From: Hamadaea flava | GTDB taxonomy: Bacteria > Actinomycetota > Actinomycetes > Mycobacteriales > Micromonosporaceae | Reading direction: 5' to 3' | DNA length: 64,000 nucleotides | Assembly: GCF_024172085.1 (NCBI RefSeq) | Contig: NZ_JAMZDZ010000001.1 | Location: 3,224,001 to 3,288,000 of the forward strand | In this document: positions 51,269-61,249 of the stretch, one piece after another | How positions within the stretch are numbered: the first letter of the stretch is position 1 | Layout: the number at the start of each line of letters is the position of its first letter | The notes under the pieces: generated by a model | The model's input: the letters and a program-made list of their open reading frames with translations, nothing else | The model's database searches: none | Told to the model about the DNA's origin: nothing | Translations under genes and position numbers: made by a program

Positions 51269-52279
51269 TCACGCGGTGTCGGAGCTGAACGCCGAGTCGA
51301 AGGCCGCCGACGGCGCGTCGAACGCCAGTCGCCGCACGAAGCCGACCGCCTCGGCCGCGCCGATGAGCCGGTCCATTCCGGCGTCCTCCCACTCGATCGA
51401 GATCGGACCGGCGTACCCGATCGCGTTGAGCGCGCGGAAGCAGTCCTCCCACGGCACGTCGCCGTGGCCGGTCGAGACGAAGTCCCAGCCGCGCCGCAGA
51501 TCCGCCCAGCCCAGGTGGGACGACAGCCGTCCACGCCGGCCGTCGCCCGCGCGTACCTTGGTGTCCTTGCAGTCCACGTGGTAGATCCGGTCGGCGAAGT
51601 CGAGGATGAAGTTCACCGGGTCGACGTCCTGCCAGACCATGTGGGACGGGTCCCAGTTCAGCCCGAAGGCCGGCCGGTGCCCGATCGCCTCCAGCGTCCG
51701 CTTCGTCGTCCAGTAGTCGTAGGCGATCTCGCTCGGATGCACCTCGTGCGCGAACCGTACGCCCACCTCGTCGAACACGTCGAGGATCGGGTGCCACCGG
51801 GCGGCGAAGTCGGCGTACCCGGCCTCGATCATCGACGGCGGGACCGGCGGGAACATCGCGACCGTGTGCCAGATCGAGGAACCGGTGAATCCCACCACTG
51901 TGGACACACCGAGCTTCGCCGCGGCGCGGGCGGTGTCCTTCAACTCCTCGGCCGCCCGGCGGCGTACGCCCTCCGGCTCGCCGTCGCCCCAGATCCGGGC
52001 GGGCAGGATGCCCTGGTGCCGCTCGTCGATGGGATGGTCGCAGACGGCCTGCCCGACGAGGTGGTTGGAGATGGCCCAGACCTTCAGGTTGTACTTGGCC
52101 AGCGTCGCCAGCTTGCGGGGCACGTAGGTGTCGTCGGACAGCGCCTTGTCCACCTCGAAGTGATCGCCCCAGCAGGCGATCTCCAGCCCGTCGTAGCCCC
52201 ACTCCGAGGCAAGCCGGCACACCTCCTCGAACGGCAGGTCGGCCCATTGCCCGGTGAACAGCGTGATCGGTCTGGTCAT
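51269..52279 (-). CDS. Sugar phosphate isomerase/epimerase family TIM-barrel protein
   Basis: This 336-residue AP-endonuclease-2-type barrel has metal-binding residues in [14 protein letters not shown] (Glu, His), [12 protein letters not shown] (Asp, His), [10 protein letters not shown] and [10 protein letters not shown] (Glu). The family includes xylose isomerase-like epimerases and lyases that act on 3-keto-sugars. It lies downstream of the ThuA and dehydrogenase genes, which supports a keto-sugar role. There is no signal peptide, so it is cytoplasmic. The 127 bp after it, up to the kinase start, hold only a TTGACA (51219-51224) with no clear use. Confidence 0.87.
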   Translation of the reverse strand: MTRPITLFTGQWADLPFEEVCRLASEWGYDGLEIACWGDHFEVDKALSDDTYVPRKLATLAKYNLKVWAISNHLVGQAVCDHPIDERHQGILPARIWGDGEPEGVRRRAAEELKDTARAAAKLGVSTVVGFTGSSIWHTVAMFPPVPPSMIEAGYADFAARWHPILDVFDEVGVRFAHEVHPSEIAYDYWTTKRTLEAIGHRPAFGLNWDPSHMVWQDVDPVNFILDFADRIYHVDCKDTKVRAGDGRRGRLSSHLGWADLRRGWDFVSTGHGDVPWEDCFRALNAIGYAGPISIEWEDAGMDRLIGAAEAVGFVRRLAFDAPSAAFDSAFSSDTA

Positions 52280-52309
52280 GTCGGTTCTCCTCGTCGTCTC
52301 CGATGGGTT

Positions 52310-52380
52310 GCCGGGGCGCCCGTCGGCGTCGGGTGCCCCGGCGGTTCGACTCCCCGTCCGCACCGCCATGGCGGACGGGA
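52310..52380. terminator. Double hairpin between ThuA-type and isomerase genes
   Basis: GCCGGGGC...CCC (52310-52321) pairs with GGG...GCCCCGGC (52330-52341) with one G-T pair. A second stem, CCCGTCCGC (52353-52361), pairs with 52371-52379. Both lie in the 107-bp gap and may stop or slow transcription into the isomerase gene. Confidence 0.55.
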
Positions 52381-52386
52381 AGCCGT

Positions 52387-54459
52387 CTAGGGCAGGTTCC
52401 AGCGTTGGGCGGCTCCGCCGGAGCACGTCCAGATCTGCGCCTGGGTGCCGTCGGCGGTCGCCCCGCCCGCGGCGTCGAGACACCTGCCGGACTGCGGGTT
52501 CCGCAGACTGCCGTCGGTCTGCGGGGTCCAGTTCTGCGCGCCGGACCCGTTGCACGTCCACAACTGGACCTTGGTTCCGTCGGCGGTGCCGCCGCCCGCG
52601 ACGTCCAGGCACTTGCCGAGCACCCGCCACGTCTGGCCGACCGGCGACCACTGCTGGGCCGCCGAGCCGTTGCAGGTCCAGAGCTGGATCTTCGTGCCGT
52701 CGGCGGTTCCGGCCCCGCTGACGTCAAGGCACGTCCAGCCCGGCCCGGTGATCGCGCCACTGCCCGGCGCGCGGGCGACGGTGAAGTCGTCGACGTCGAA
52801 CAGGCCACCCCCGGTCCCGGTGAAGGTCAGATAGAGCGTCTGCACCCCCACCGGTACGCCGGAGAGCTGCGTACTGACGTCGGCGAAGGTCGTCCACCCG
52901 CCCGTGTTCGGGACGGCGACCGAGCCCAGCACGGCACCGGTCGCCGAACCGGCGCGGATCTGGATCGTGCCGCCAGGACCCCCGGACACCACCCGTGCCT
53001 TGAACCGCGTGACGCCGGTCAGATCGAGTCCGGCGTACGCCGCCCAGTCGCCCGGGTCGACGTAGCCCAGTGTCTGCCCGTTGTGCGCCCCCGCCTTGGT
53101 ATAGGGCGACACTCCGGCGGCGCTGTTGAACGACTCGGCTTGGACCGTGCGGTCGACGCCGGCCGGTTTGATCCGGATGTTGCGGAACGAGACGTCGTCG
53201 CCGGTCCCGTGGTTCTGCAACCCGACGTAGCCGGCGAGCGAGCGGGCCGGATCGGTGTTGGTGAAGTCGTTGACCTTCACCCCGTTGAGGAAGACCTGGA
53301 GCCGTTCACCGGCGACGGTGATCTCGAAGGTGTTCCAGCTCCCCGGTGGGTTCAGCGCGGCGTCACGGGCGGCCACGTCGGCCGACTGGAACCCGTAGAC
53401 CGCGCCGGTCGTGCGGTCCACGCTGTCGGTCGCGTCGATCTGGATCTCGTACCCGTTGTTCACCGCCGACCACGGATCCGCCGACGCCGGGAAGCCGATG
53501 AAGACTCCGGAGTTGTCGTCGCCGGCCAGCCGCCAGTCGAGCTTGAGCGAGTAGTCGGTGAACTGCTGGGCCGAGTACCAGAACAGACCCATGCCGTCGT
53601 AGCTGCTCAGCGTCGCGTCCGTGCTGGTGAACCCACCAGGTCCGGCCTGCGACCAACCTGTGGTGGAGCCGTTGTAGAGCGTGCTGTATCCGGTCTCCGG
53701 CCGGCAGTCGGCGTCGACCCGGCGGGCGGCGTACCGGATGCCGCCGAGCAGGAGCGCCCGGAACCCGGCCTCCGCGTACGCGGCCTGGGTGTGCCCGCTG
53801 CCGGTGTAGAAGGACCGTCCACTCCCGACGGTCTTGCACCAGGTGTGCGGGTGGTCCGCGCCCATCCCGCCACCGGTGTAGCTGGACTCGTCGAGGCTCG
53901 CCAGGACGTGCGCCGTCGACCGGGGGTTGGTCTGGTAGTTGTACCACTCGTCGGTGCGGACCCAGGTCTGGCCGAGCCCGGCGGTCGCCGCGTGCGCCCG
54001 GTCCTCGACCTTGATCGTGGCCTGCTGAATGGCGGGATGAGAGGCGAACCAGGCGCCGACCAGCTCGCCGTAGAACGGCCAGGCGTACTCGGTGTCGGCC
54101 GCCGCGTGCACGCCGACGTACCCGCCGCCGCCCCGGATGTACGCCTCGAAGGCGGTCTGCTGCGTGTCGTCGAGCACGTCGCCGGTGGTGTTGAGGAAGA
54201 CGACCGCCTCGTACTGCGCGAGGTTTCCGGCGGTGAAGACAGCGGCGTCCTCGGTCGCCGTGACGGTGAAGTCGTTGGCCGCGCCCAGATCCCGCAGGGC
54301 CTGTACGCCGACCGCGATCGAGTCGTGCCGGAAGCCGGCGGTCTTGCTGAACACCAGCACGTCGTACGCCGTGTCCGCAGCGCACGCGGCGGTCTCGGCT
54401 CCGGCCACCAAGGTCGACACGAGCGCGGCCGACCAGAGAATGCTCCTCAGGGTCCTCAT
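52387..54459 (-). CDS. Secreted ThuA / 3-keto-disaccharide hydrolase (DUF1080) protein with CBM6-like and CBM13 modules
   Basis: This 690-residue secreted multidomain protein has a signal peptide (1 to about 28), a ThuA domain (about 32-248; [32 protein letters not shown]), a DUF1080/3-keto-disaccharide hydrolase domain (about 258-440; [10 protein letters not shown] to [10 protein letters not shown]), a CBM6-like module (about 445-565) and a ricin-type lectin (about 570-690). DUF1080 enzymes cleave 3-keto-glycosides, so this protein could release 3-keto-glucose outside the cell. The ATG overlaps the preceding gene's stop by 4 nt. Confidence 0.87.
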   Translation of the reverse strand: MRTLRSILWSAALVSTLVAGAETAACAADTAYDVLVFSKTAGFRHDSIAVGVQALRDLGAANDFTVTATEDAAVFTAGNLAQYEAVVFLNTTGDVLDDTQQTAFEAYIRGGGGYVGVHAAADTEYAWPFYGELVGAWFASHPAIQQATIKVEDRAHAATAGLGQTWVRTDEWYNYQTNPRSTAHVLASLDESSYTGGGMGADHPHTWCKTVGSGRSFYTGSGHTQAAYAEAGFRALLLGGIRYAARRVDADCRPETGYSTLYNGSTTGWSQAGPGGFTSTDATLSSYDGMGLFWYSAQQFTDYSLKLDWRLAGDDNSGVFIGFPASADPWSAVNNGYEIQIDATDSVDRTTGAVYGFQSADVAARDAALNPPGSWNTFEITVAGERLQVFLNGVKVNDFTNTDPARSLAGYVGLQNHGTGDDVSFRNIRIKPAGVDRTVQAESFNSAAGVSPYTKAGAHNGQTLGYVDPGDWAAYAGLDLTGVTRFKARVVSGGPGGTIQIRAGSATGAVLGSVAVPNTGGWTTFADVSTQLSGVPVGVQTLYLTFTGTGGGLFDVDDFTVARAPGSGAITGPGWTCLDVSGAGTADGTKIQLWTCNGSAAQQWSPVGQTWRVLGKCLDVAGGGTADGTKVQLWTCNGSGAQNWTPQTDGSLRNPQSGRCLDAAGGATADGTQAQIWTCSGGAAQRWNLP

Positions 54460-57400
54460 GGCAGGGTCCACTTCTGGTTGGCGCCGGCCGTGCAGTCGTA
54501 GATGATCAACTGCGTGGCGTCGGCGATCGAGCCGCCCGGGACGTCGAGGCACCGCCCCGACTGTGGGTTGCGCAGGGTGCCGTCGGCTTGGGCGACCCAG
54601 TTCTGCGCACCGGTTCCGTTGCAGGTCCACAGCTGCACGACGGATCCGTTGGCGGTGTTGCCGCCGGAGATGTCGAGACACTTGCCGAGCGACCGCCAGG
54701 TCTGCCCGACCGGCGCCCAGCGCTGCGCAGTGGTCCCGTTGCAGGTGTATAGCTGCACATGCGTGCCGTCGGCCGTGTTCGCCCCGGCGACGTCCACGCA
54801 TTTGCCCGCCAGACCGACGACCGCGCCGGTAGCCCCGCTGCCGAGCCGGTTCAGCGTGAAGTTGTCCAGATCGAAGAGTGCTCCGCTGCCGCCGCTGAAG
54901 ACCAGGTACAACGGGCCGGAGGCGGAACCGGTGAGGGTCGCCGACACCGTCTGGAAGGTCTCCCAGCCGCCGGTCACCGGCACGGCGACCGAGCCCAGCT
55001 GCGTACCGGTCGGGGAGCCGGAGCGGATCTGGATCGTCCCGCCGACTCCGTTGGAGGAGATCCGGGCGGAGAAGCCGACCGCGCCGGTGGTGCTGATCCC
55101 GGCGTACGCCGCCCAGTCGCCGTTCTCCACGTAGCCGAGCGTCTTGCCACCGGTCGCCGGGGCGTGCGCGGCGATTCCGACGCCCGACTGCGACGTGTAA
55201 CTCTCGCCTTCGGCCGCCGCCGCGTTGTTCGTCACGAAGGTGATCGAGTCGAGGTCGAACAGCGCTCCAGCGCCCCCGGCGAAGACCAGGTACAGCCGTT
55301 GGGTGCCGGCCGGCGGGTTCGTGATCGCGCCGCTGACCGTGGTGAAGGTGTCCCAGGCCCCGGTCACGGGAACGGCCGCCTGCCCGATCAGCGGCCCGGT
55401 CGGGGAACCGGTACGCACTTGCAGGGTGCCGCCGACCCCGGCCGACGAAGCGCGGGCGACGAACGACGCCGCGTTGCCGACGGCGTACGGGTCGAAGGCG
55501 ATCCAGTCGCCATTGTGGATGTCACCGACCGTCTTGCCGCCCTCAGCAGTCGCCTTGGCGAACTGGTTGATCCCGGCGGCGGCGGTGTAGTGCTCGGCCT
55601 GCCGATGCCGAGGCTGGGCGATGTTCTGGGCATGCGTGGTCAGTGTCGGCTGGCCGTTCGCCCCGTTGTCGGTGTACTCGGCGTCGAAGACCCCGAAGAT
55701 GTTCGCGGCGTCGTCGTGCTCCCCGTCCACCGGTACGCTGATCGCCCCGGAGCAGCCGGTCTGCGACGTGATGGCGTGGCCGTGGTTGTCGTGGCCGAGC
55801 ACGTAGGTCATCTTGACCCGGGCGCAGTCGATCGTGCCGTCCTCAGGATCGGTGACGGTGATCTGGTACGGCACCGTGTCGCCGAAGGAGAAGAGCGCCC
55901 CGTTCGCCGGGAGCTCTACGCGTACCGTCGGAGCGGTGTTGCCGACCGTCACGATCACGCTCGACGATCCGGTGTTGCCCGCCGGATCGCGTACCGTCAG
56001 CGTCGCGGTGAACTGACCGTTCGCGGCGTAGGTCTTGCTCGGGTTGGCCGCCGTCGAGGTGGTGCCGTCGCCGAACGCCCAGTTGTAGGTGAGCGCGCCG
56101 CCTTCCGGATCGGCCGACCCGGCGGCGGAGAACGCCACCGTCAACGGGGCCAGGCCGGAGGTCTTGTCCGCCGAGCCCTGGGCGACGGGCGCCCGGTCCG
56201 CTCCGGCGATGTACTCGATGCGGTAGAGCGCGGAGTTGGCGTCGCCGTTGAAGTAGCCGGTGCCGTAGTCGAGCACGTAGAGCGCGCCGTTCGGACCGAA
56301 CGCCAGGTCCATCACCTGCTTGCCGGTCCACGGGAGGTTCGCGATCGCACCCGGCGTCCCGTCGGCGTCGACGTCGATCGCCTTGATCCAGCCCCGGCCG
56401 AACTCACCGGCGAAGAAGTGTCCGTCCAGTTCGGCGGGGAACTTGACGGTCGAGGTCGAAGCGGCGTTGTAGTGGTAGACCGGCCCGCCCATCGGCGACT
56501 CCGAGCCGGTCCCGAACTCCGGCGGCGTACCGGCGTCTCCGCCGTAGCGGATCCAGGCCGGGCGGGCGGCCGGCAGCGTCGTCAGGCCGGTGTTGCGGAA
56601 CGAGTTGTTCGTCGGCCCGGTGGAACAGGCGTACTTCGGCCCGGTGGTGTCGGTGGCGAAGTTCCACTCGTTGTAGGTCTCTGTCGAGGTGTTCGTCCCC
56701 GTGCAGTAGGGCCAGCCGTAGTTGCCCGCCGAGGAGATGCGGTTGAACTCGACCTGCCCGGCCGGTCCGCGATTCGCGTCGGTGCTGCCCGCGTCGGGAC
56801 CGTAGTCGCCGAGGTAGACCACGCCGGTCGCCTTGTCGACGCTCATCCGGAACGGGTTGCGGAAGCCCATCGCGTAGATCTCCGGCCGCGTCTTGGCCGT
56901 GCCCGGGGCGAACAGGTTGCCGGCCGGGATCGTGTAGGTGCCATCGTCGGCCACCTTGATCCGCAGCAGCTTGCCCCGCAGATCGTTGGTGTTCGCCGCC
57001 GTACGCTGCGCGTCGTACGCCGGATTCCGGTCGGCGCGCTCGTCGATGGGGGCGTAGCCGGCCGACGAGAACGGATTGCTGTCGTCGCCGGTGGTCAGGT
57101 AGAGGTTCCCGGCCGCGTCGAAGTCGATGTCACCGCCGACGTGGCAGCAGATGCCCCGGTCGGCCGGGGTCGACAGGACGACCTTCTCGCTGGCGAGGTT
57201 GAGCGTCCAGTCGGCGTTGAGGGTGAACCGGGACAGCCGGTTGACGCCTTGCCAGGCGGAGAAGTCGGTCCCGGTCGCGGGCGCGTCACCGGCCGGAGTG
57301 GACAGTGGCGGCGCGTAGTAGAGGAAGATCGCGCGGTTGGCCGCGAAGTTCGGGTCGACGCCGACGCCCTGCAAGCCTTCCTCATCGTGGGAGTAGACGG

Positions 57401-57662
57401 GCAGCGTGGCGATCACCGTGGTCGTCCCGCCCGCGTCCGTGCGGCGCAACTTGCCGTCCCGGGCGGTATGCAGCACGGAGGTGTCCGGCAGTACGGCGAG
57501 CGACATCGGCTCGCCCATCTCGGCGACGCCACGGGCCATCTCGACCTGCTGGTAGTCGGCCGCGTTGATCGTGGTGTGCGCGACGGCGGGACTGCCGCTC
57601 AACGGCACGAGGACGAATCCGGCGGCGAGGACCAATGCCGCGGGAAGAGTGGAGCGGTTCAT
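54456..57662 (-). CDS. Secreted glucose/sorbosone dehydrogenase-like protein with PKD, two CBM6-like and CBM13 modules
   Basis: This 1068-residue secreted protein has a signal peptide (1 to about 28), a PQQ-type soluble dehydrogenase propeller (about 35-475; SHDEEGLQGVGVDPNF, GFRNPFRMSVDKATGVVYLGDYG), a PKD domain (about 487-570; YNWAFGDGTTS), a linking domain, two CBM6-like modules (about 665-800 and 805-930) and a ricin-type lectin (about 940-1068). It should oxidise sugars on polysaccharide surfaces. Paired with the ThuA/DUF1080 protein it suggests extracellular keto-sugar chemistry. A strong hairpin separates it from the upstream oxidoreductase. Confidence 0.87.
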   Translation of the reverse strand: MNRSTLPAALVLAAGFVLVPLSGSPAVAHTTINAADYQQVEMARGVAEMGEPMSLAVLPDTSVLHTARDGKLRRTDAGGTTTVIATLPVYSHDEEGLQGVGVDPNFAANRAIFLYYAPPLSTPAGDAPATGTDFSAWQGVNRLSRFTLNADWTLNLASEKVVLSTPADRGICCHVGGDIDFDAAGNLYLTTGDDSNPFSSAGYAPIDERADRNPAYDAQRTAANTNDLRGKLLRIKVADDGTYTIPAGNLFAPGTAKTRPEIYAMGFRNPFRMSVDKATGVVYLGDYGPDAGSTDANRGPAGQVEFNRISSAGNYGWPYCTGTNTSTETYNEWNFATDTTGPKYACSTGPTNNSFRNTGLTTLPAARPAWIRYGGDAGTPPEFGTGSESPMGGPVYHYNAASTSTVKFPAELDGHFFAGEFGRGWIKAIDVDADGTPGAIANLPWTGKQVMDLAFGPNGALYVLDYGTGYFNGDANSALYRIEYIAGADRAPVAQGSADKTSGLAPLTVAFSAAGSADPEGGALTYNWAFGDGTTSTAANPSKTYAANGQFTATLTVRDPAGNTGSSSVIVTVGNTAPTVRVELPANGALFSFGDTVPYQITVTDPEDGTIDCARVKMTYVLGHDNHGHAITSQTGCSGAISVPVDGEHDDAANIFGVFDAEYTDNGANGQPTLTTHAQNIAQPRHRQAEHYTAAAGINQFAKATAEGGKTVGDIHNGDWIAFDPYAVGNAASFVARASSAGVGGTLQVRTGSPTGPLIGQAAVPVTGAWDTFTTVSGAITNPPAGTQRLYLVFAGGAGALFDLDSITFVTNNAAAAEGESYTSQSGVGIAAHAPATGGKTLGYVENGDWAAYAGISTTGAVGFSARISSNGVGGTIQIRSGSPTGTQLGSVAVPVTGGWETFQTVSATLTGSASGPLYLVFSGGSGALFDLDNFTLNRLGSGATGAVVGLAGKCVDVAGANTADGTHVQLYTCNGTTAQRWAPVGQTWRSLGKCLDISGGNTANGSVVQLWTCNGTGAQNWVAQADGTLRNPQSGRCLDVPGGSIADATQLIIYDCTAGANQKWTLP

Positions 57663-57723
57663 CTGGGTGCCTTCCTGACTCGGGGGAAGTCAGGCGCGCG
57701 CCGCCGCGCCGTCATGGGGTCGG

Positions 57724-57758
57724 GCCTGCGAGCGGCTGGACGCCGGCCGCTCGCAGGC
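57724..57758 (-). terminator. Hairpin between Gfo/Idh and dehydrogenase genes
   Basis: GCCTGCGAGCGGC (57724-57736) pairs perfectly over 13 bp with 57746-57758, loop 9 nt. It lies 62 bp after the oxidoreductase stop and splits the 64-51 kb gene series into two transcription units. Confidence 0.8.
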
Positions 57759-57819
57759 GGGTCGGGTGGGCGCCGGAGGCCGCCGAAGCGGGCCGGCGCG
57801 CGAGGGACTGCGTGGGACG

Positions 57820-59019
57820 TCAGGCGGTGGTGAGGACGGGGTCGACCCCCGTCCAGGCGGAGTCGTTGCCGGCCGAGCGCAGGACCGCGTCGAGCACCAA
57901 CTGCACCTGAAGCGCGTCCTCGAAGGACGGAGCCGGGTCGGTGCCGTCGGCGATGGCCTGCACGAAGTCGCGCATCTGATGGGTGAAGGAGTGCTCGTAG
58001 CCGATGATGTGGCCGGGCGGCCACCAGGCGGCCAGGTACGGGTGCTCGGGTTCGGTCACGAGGATCCGGGTGAACCCCTGCTCCGGGCCGGGTCGCGTGG
58101 CGTCGTAGAACTCCAGCTCGTTGAGCCGTTCCAGGTCGAACGCGAGCGAGCCGAGGGCGCCGTTGACCTCGACCCGCAGCGCGTTCTTGCGGCCGGTGGC
58201 GAACCGGGTCGCCTCGTAGGTGGCGACCGCTCCCCCGTCGAGCCGGGCGGTGAACAGCGCCGCGTCGTCGACCGTGACGCGACCGAGTCCGCGACCGTCC
58301 GCACCGGCCGATAGTCCACTAGAGACGGACGGCAGCGGCCGCTCCCGGACGAAGGTCTCGGTGAGCGCGCTGACCCCGGTGATGCGCTGGCCCGTGACGT
58401 ACTGGGTCAAGTCGACGATGTGCGCGCCGATGTCGCCCAGCGCGCCCGAGCCGGCCCGATCCTTCTGCAACCGCCAGACCAGCGGGAACTCCGGATCGAC
58501 GATCCAGTCCTGCAGGTACGCCGCCCGCACGTGCCGGATCGCGCCGAGCCGGCCCGCCGCGATCAGCTGCTGCATCAGCGCGACGGCGGGCACCCGGCGG
58601 TAGTTGAACCCGCACAGGCTGCGTACGCCGGACCCGCGGGCGAACGCCGCGGCGGTCGCCATCGCCGAGGCCTCCTCGACCGTGTTGGCCAGCGGCTTCT
58701 CGCACAGCACGTGCTTGCCGGCGGCCAAGGCGGCGAGGGTGATCTCGGCGTGGCTGTCGCCCGGCGTACAGACGTCGATCACGTCGATGTCGTCCCGGGC
58801 GACCAGCTCCCGCCAGTCGGTCATGGCGGACTGCCAGCCGAGGCGGTCGGCCGCCGCGCGGACGTTGGCCGGATCACGGCCGCAGATCGCCGTCATCCGC
58901 ACCTGCACGGGCAGGTCGAACGCCCGGTTCACGGTACGCCACGCCTGCGAGTGCGCCGCGCCCATGAACGCGTAGCCGACCAGGCCGACCCGCAGTTCTC
59001 CACCGTCTGTCGTGGACAC
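57820..59019 (-). CDS. Gfo/Idh/MocA family oxidoreductase
   Basis: This 399-residue NAD(P)-dependent sugar dehydrogenase has the Rossmann start LRVGLVGYAFMGAAHS, the family motif VLCEKPLANTVEEA (Lys) and active-site segment GALGDIGAHIVDLTQY (Asp, His). Such enzymes, for example ThuB and 3-dehydro-glucoside dehydrogenases, oxidise or reduce C3 of glycosides. The GTG at 59019 is chosen because GGGAGG lies 8 nt upstream; a TTG at 59037 is the alternative. It follows the binding-protein gene by 45 bp. Confidence 0.88.
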   Translation of the reverse strand: MSTTDGGELRVGLVGYAFMGAAHSQAWRTVNRAFDLPVQVRMTAICGRDPANVRAAADRLGWQSAMTDWRELVARDDIDVIDVCTPGDSHAEITLAALAAGKHVLCEKPLANTVEEASAMATAAAFARGSGVRSLCGFNYRRVPAVALMQQLIAAGRLGAIRHVRAAYLQDWIVDPEFPLVWRLQKDRAGSGALGDIGAHIVDLTQYVTGQRITGVSALTETFVRERPLPSVSSGLSAGADGRGLGRVTVDDAALFTARLDGGAVATYEATRFATGRKNALRVEVNGALGSLAFDLERLNELEFYDATRPGPEQGFTRILVTEPEHPYLAAWWPPGHIIGYEHSFTHQMRDFVQAIADGTDPAPSFEDALQVQLVLDAVLRSAGNDSAWTGVDPVLTTA

Positions 59020-59064
59020 TGATGAAACCTCCCGCAAGAACCGAACGCCAGAACCGATGAACGC

Positions 59065-60117
59065 TCAGAAACCGAGCTTCAGGTAGGTGCCGGCGTTCTC
59101 CTTCGTGATCGTCTCGGAGGAGAGGATGATCTCCTTCGGGACCTGGAGCTCGACCAGATCCGCCATCCCCCGCCCCTGGGCGATCAGCCGGCCGAGCGAG
59201 ATCGCCGACGACGCCATCGACGGGCTGTAGGTGACCGTCGCCTTGAGGACCGACTTGTCGGCCGCGATGTCCTCGATCGCCTTCTTCGACCCGGCCCCGC
59301 CGACCATGATGAACTCGCTCCGGTTGGCCGCCGTGATCGCCGCGAGGACGCCGATGCCCTGGTCGTCGTCGTGGTTCCACAGCGCGTCCAGTTTCGGCAG
59401 CGCCTGCAGGAGGTTCTGCGCCTCCTTCTGGCCGGTGTCGGCGGTGAACCGGGCGGCCCGCCGGTTGGCGACCTTGAAGCCGTAGGTCTTCAGCGCGTCG
59501 GCGAAGCCCTTGCTGCGTTCCTGGGTCAGCTCCAGCTCGTCCATGCCGGCGATCTCGCCGATCACCGGGCTCGCGACGTTCTTCGCCTTCATGGCCTTGC
59601 CGATGTAGTGCCCGGCGGCCACGCCCATGCCGTAGTTGTCGCCCTTGATCTGCAACCGGTACGCCAGCGCGTCGGGGAACGCCCGGTCCAGGTTGACCAC
59701 GGGGATCCCGGCTTCCATCGCCTTGAGCCCGAACGCGTTCAGCTCCTTGCCGTCGTGCGGCAGCAGCACGATGACGTCGGGCTTCTCGGCGATCAGCGTG
59801 TCGAGCGCGGCCCGCTGCGCGGCCGCGTCCTTGCCCGCCTCCACCTGCTTGAACGTGACGTCCGAGTACGCGGCCGCCTGCGCCTTGGCGTTGTTGGTGA
59901 TGGCTGCGATCCAGCCGTGGTCGGCGGCCGGGGCGGAGAACCCGATGGTGACCGCCTTCCCGGCGGCGACGTTGGGGTTGCTCGCTTCGGCGCCCTTGGT
60001 CTGCGCCGTGGTGGGGTTGTTCGACTCGTTGCTCGTGCACGCGGCGAGGACCGCGCCGGCGCCGAGGGCCGCGCCGCCGAACAACAGGCTGCGGCGGGAC
60101 GAGTGGGTCATGCGCAT
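59065..60117 (-). CDS. Sugar ABC transporter substrate-binding lipoprotein (RbsB-like)
   Basis: This 350-residue periplasmic-binding-protein-type 1 lipoprotein has a twin-arginine-like start (SSRRSLLFGG) and lipobox LAAC (about Cys 27). The body has VTIGFSAPAADHGWIAAI and LDTLIAEKPDVIVLLP, as in ribose-type binders. GGAGG lies 6 nt before the ATG. It is encoded 103 bp after the permease; a hairpin around 60183-60200 in that gap may protect or adjust its mRNA. Confidence 0.9.
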   Translation of the reverse strand: MRMTHSSRRSLLFGGAALGAGAVLAACTSNESNNPTTAQTKGAEASNPNVAAGKAVTIGFSAPAADHGWIAAITNNAKAQAAAYSDVTFKQVEAGKDAAAQRAALDTLIAEKPDVIVLLPHDGKELNAFGLKAMEAGIPVVNLDRAFPDALAYRLQIKGDNYGMGVAAGHYIGKAMKAKNVASPVIGEIAGMDELELTQERSKGFADALKTYGFKVANRRAARFTADTGQKEAQNLLQALPKLDALWNHDDDQGIGVLAAITAANRSEFIMVGGAGSKKAIEDIAADKSVLKATVTYSPSMASSAISLGRLIAQGRGMADLVELQVPKEIILSSETITKENAGTYLKLGF

Positions 60118-60220
60118 GACAACCTCCGAAATGGACGGGAAATCCGAAGTTGGACGGAAGATGGGTGCGAGGAGCCCTGCCGCCGTCGGCGAATCGACGG
60201 CAGCCGGTGGCGAGGTGGCT

Positions 60221-61237
60221 CTAGGGTTTGCGGAACAGAGCGGTCAGCGAGCCGAACCGGATCTGCTGGACCAGGACGGCCAGCACGATGATTCCGCCCT
60301 TGACCATGTTCTGGACCTCGGTGGGCAGGTTGGCGATGGCGAAGAGATTGGTGATCGTCGAGAAGACGATCACGCCGAACATCGAGCCCACGATCGTCCC
60401 GCGCCCGCCGGACAGCAGCGTGCCACCGATGATCGCGGCGGCGATGGCGTCGAGTTCGTAGAGTTCGGCCGCGGCCGCCTGGGCGGAGGTGGCCAGGGAG
60501 GTGAGCATGATCGCGGCGATGCCGCAGCACAGCCCGGACAGCGCGTACAGGAGCAGGGTGTGCCGCCGGACGTTGATCCCGGCCAGCCGGGCCGCCTCGG
60601 CGTTGCTGCCGATGGCGACCGTACGCCGACCGAACGTGGTGCGGTTGAGCAGCACCCAGCCGAGCGCCGCGGCGACGGCCAGGATGACGACGAGCATCGG
60701 GATCCCCGCGACCTTCTTCGTCGCGATCCCGTTGATGAACTGGTCGGCGGAGACCTGGGTCTGCTTGCCGGAGATCTGCGCCGCGAGACCTCGGGCGGCC
60801 ACCAGCATCGCCAGGGTCGCGATGAACGGCACGAGTCGCCCGTACGCGATGAGCAGCCCGTTGACCGCGCCCGCGATGGTCCCGACGGCGATGGCGGCGA
60901 AGATCATGCCGCCCGCGCCGTAGGACTGCGTCGCCAGCGTCGTGGACCAGACCCCGGCCAGCGCGATCAACGCGCCGACCGACAGGTCGATGCCGCCGCC
61001 GATGATCACGAAGGTCACCCCGACGGTGACCACCCCGATCGCGGCGGCCTGTTGCAGGATCACCAGCATGTTGTTGACGACCCAGTCGGAGTCGCCATAC
61101 AGGTCGGGCCGGATGATCGCGCCGATCACGAACAGCACGACCAGCACCCCGACCAGGCCGAGGTTGCGCCACAACGACTCGGTGGGGATCGTCCGCCACC
61201 AGCCGCCACGCTCCACAACGGACGTCTGAGCCGTCAC
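60221..61237 (-). CDS. Sugar ABC transporter permease (RbsC-like)
   Basis: This 338-residue permease of the ribose/xylose type has about ten hydrophobic segments and the family segments IGGGIDLSVGALIALAGV, TFGRRTVAIGSNAEAARLAGI and ELDAIAAAIIGGTLLSGGRG. The GTG start lies 12 bp after the ATPase stop. It forms the channel with RbsA- and RbsB-like partners. Confidence 0.91.
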   Translation of the reverse strand: MTAQTSVVERGGWWRTIPTESLWRNLGLVGVLVVLFVIGAIIRPDLYGDSDWVVNNMLVILQQAAAIGVVTVGVTFVIIGGGIDLSVGALIALAGVWSTTLATQSYGAGGMIFAAIAVGTIAGAVNGLLIAYGRLVPFIATLAMLVAARGLAAQISGKQTQVSADQFINGIATKKVAGIPMLVVILAVAAALGWVLLNRTTFGRRTVAIGSNAEAARLAGINVRRHTLLLYALSGLCCGIAAIMLTSLATSAQAAAAELYELDAIAAAIIGGTLLSGGRGTIVGSMFGVIVFSTITNLFAIANLPTEVQNMVKGGIIVLAVLVQQIRFGSLTALFRKP

Positions 61238-61249
61238 CGCACAAGCTCC

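Noticed and set aside
54759-57833. A 1024-codon open frame on the plus strand opposite the dehydrogenase gene
   Set aside because: It is an Arg/Gly/Val-rich antisense shadow of a long GC-rich coding region. The minus-strand frame has a signal peptide and recognisable domains.
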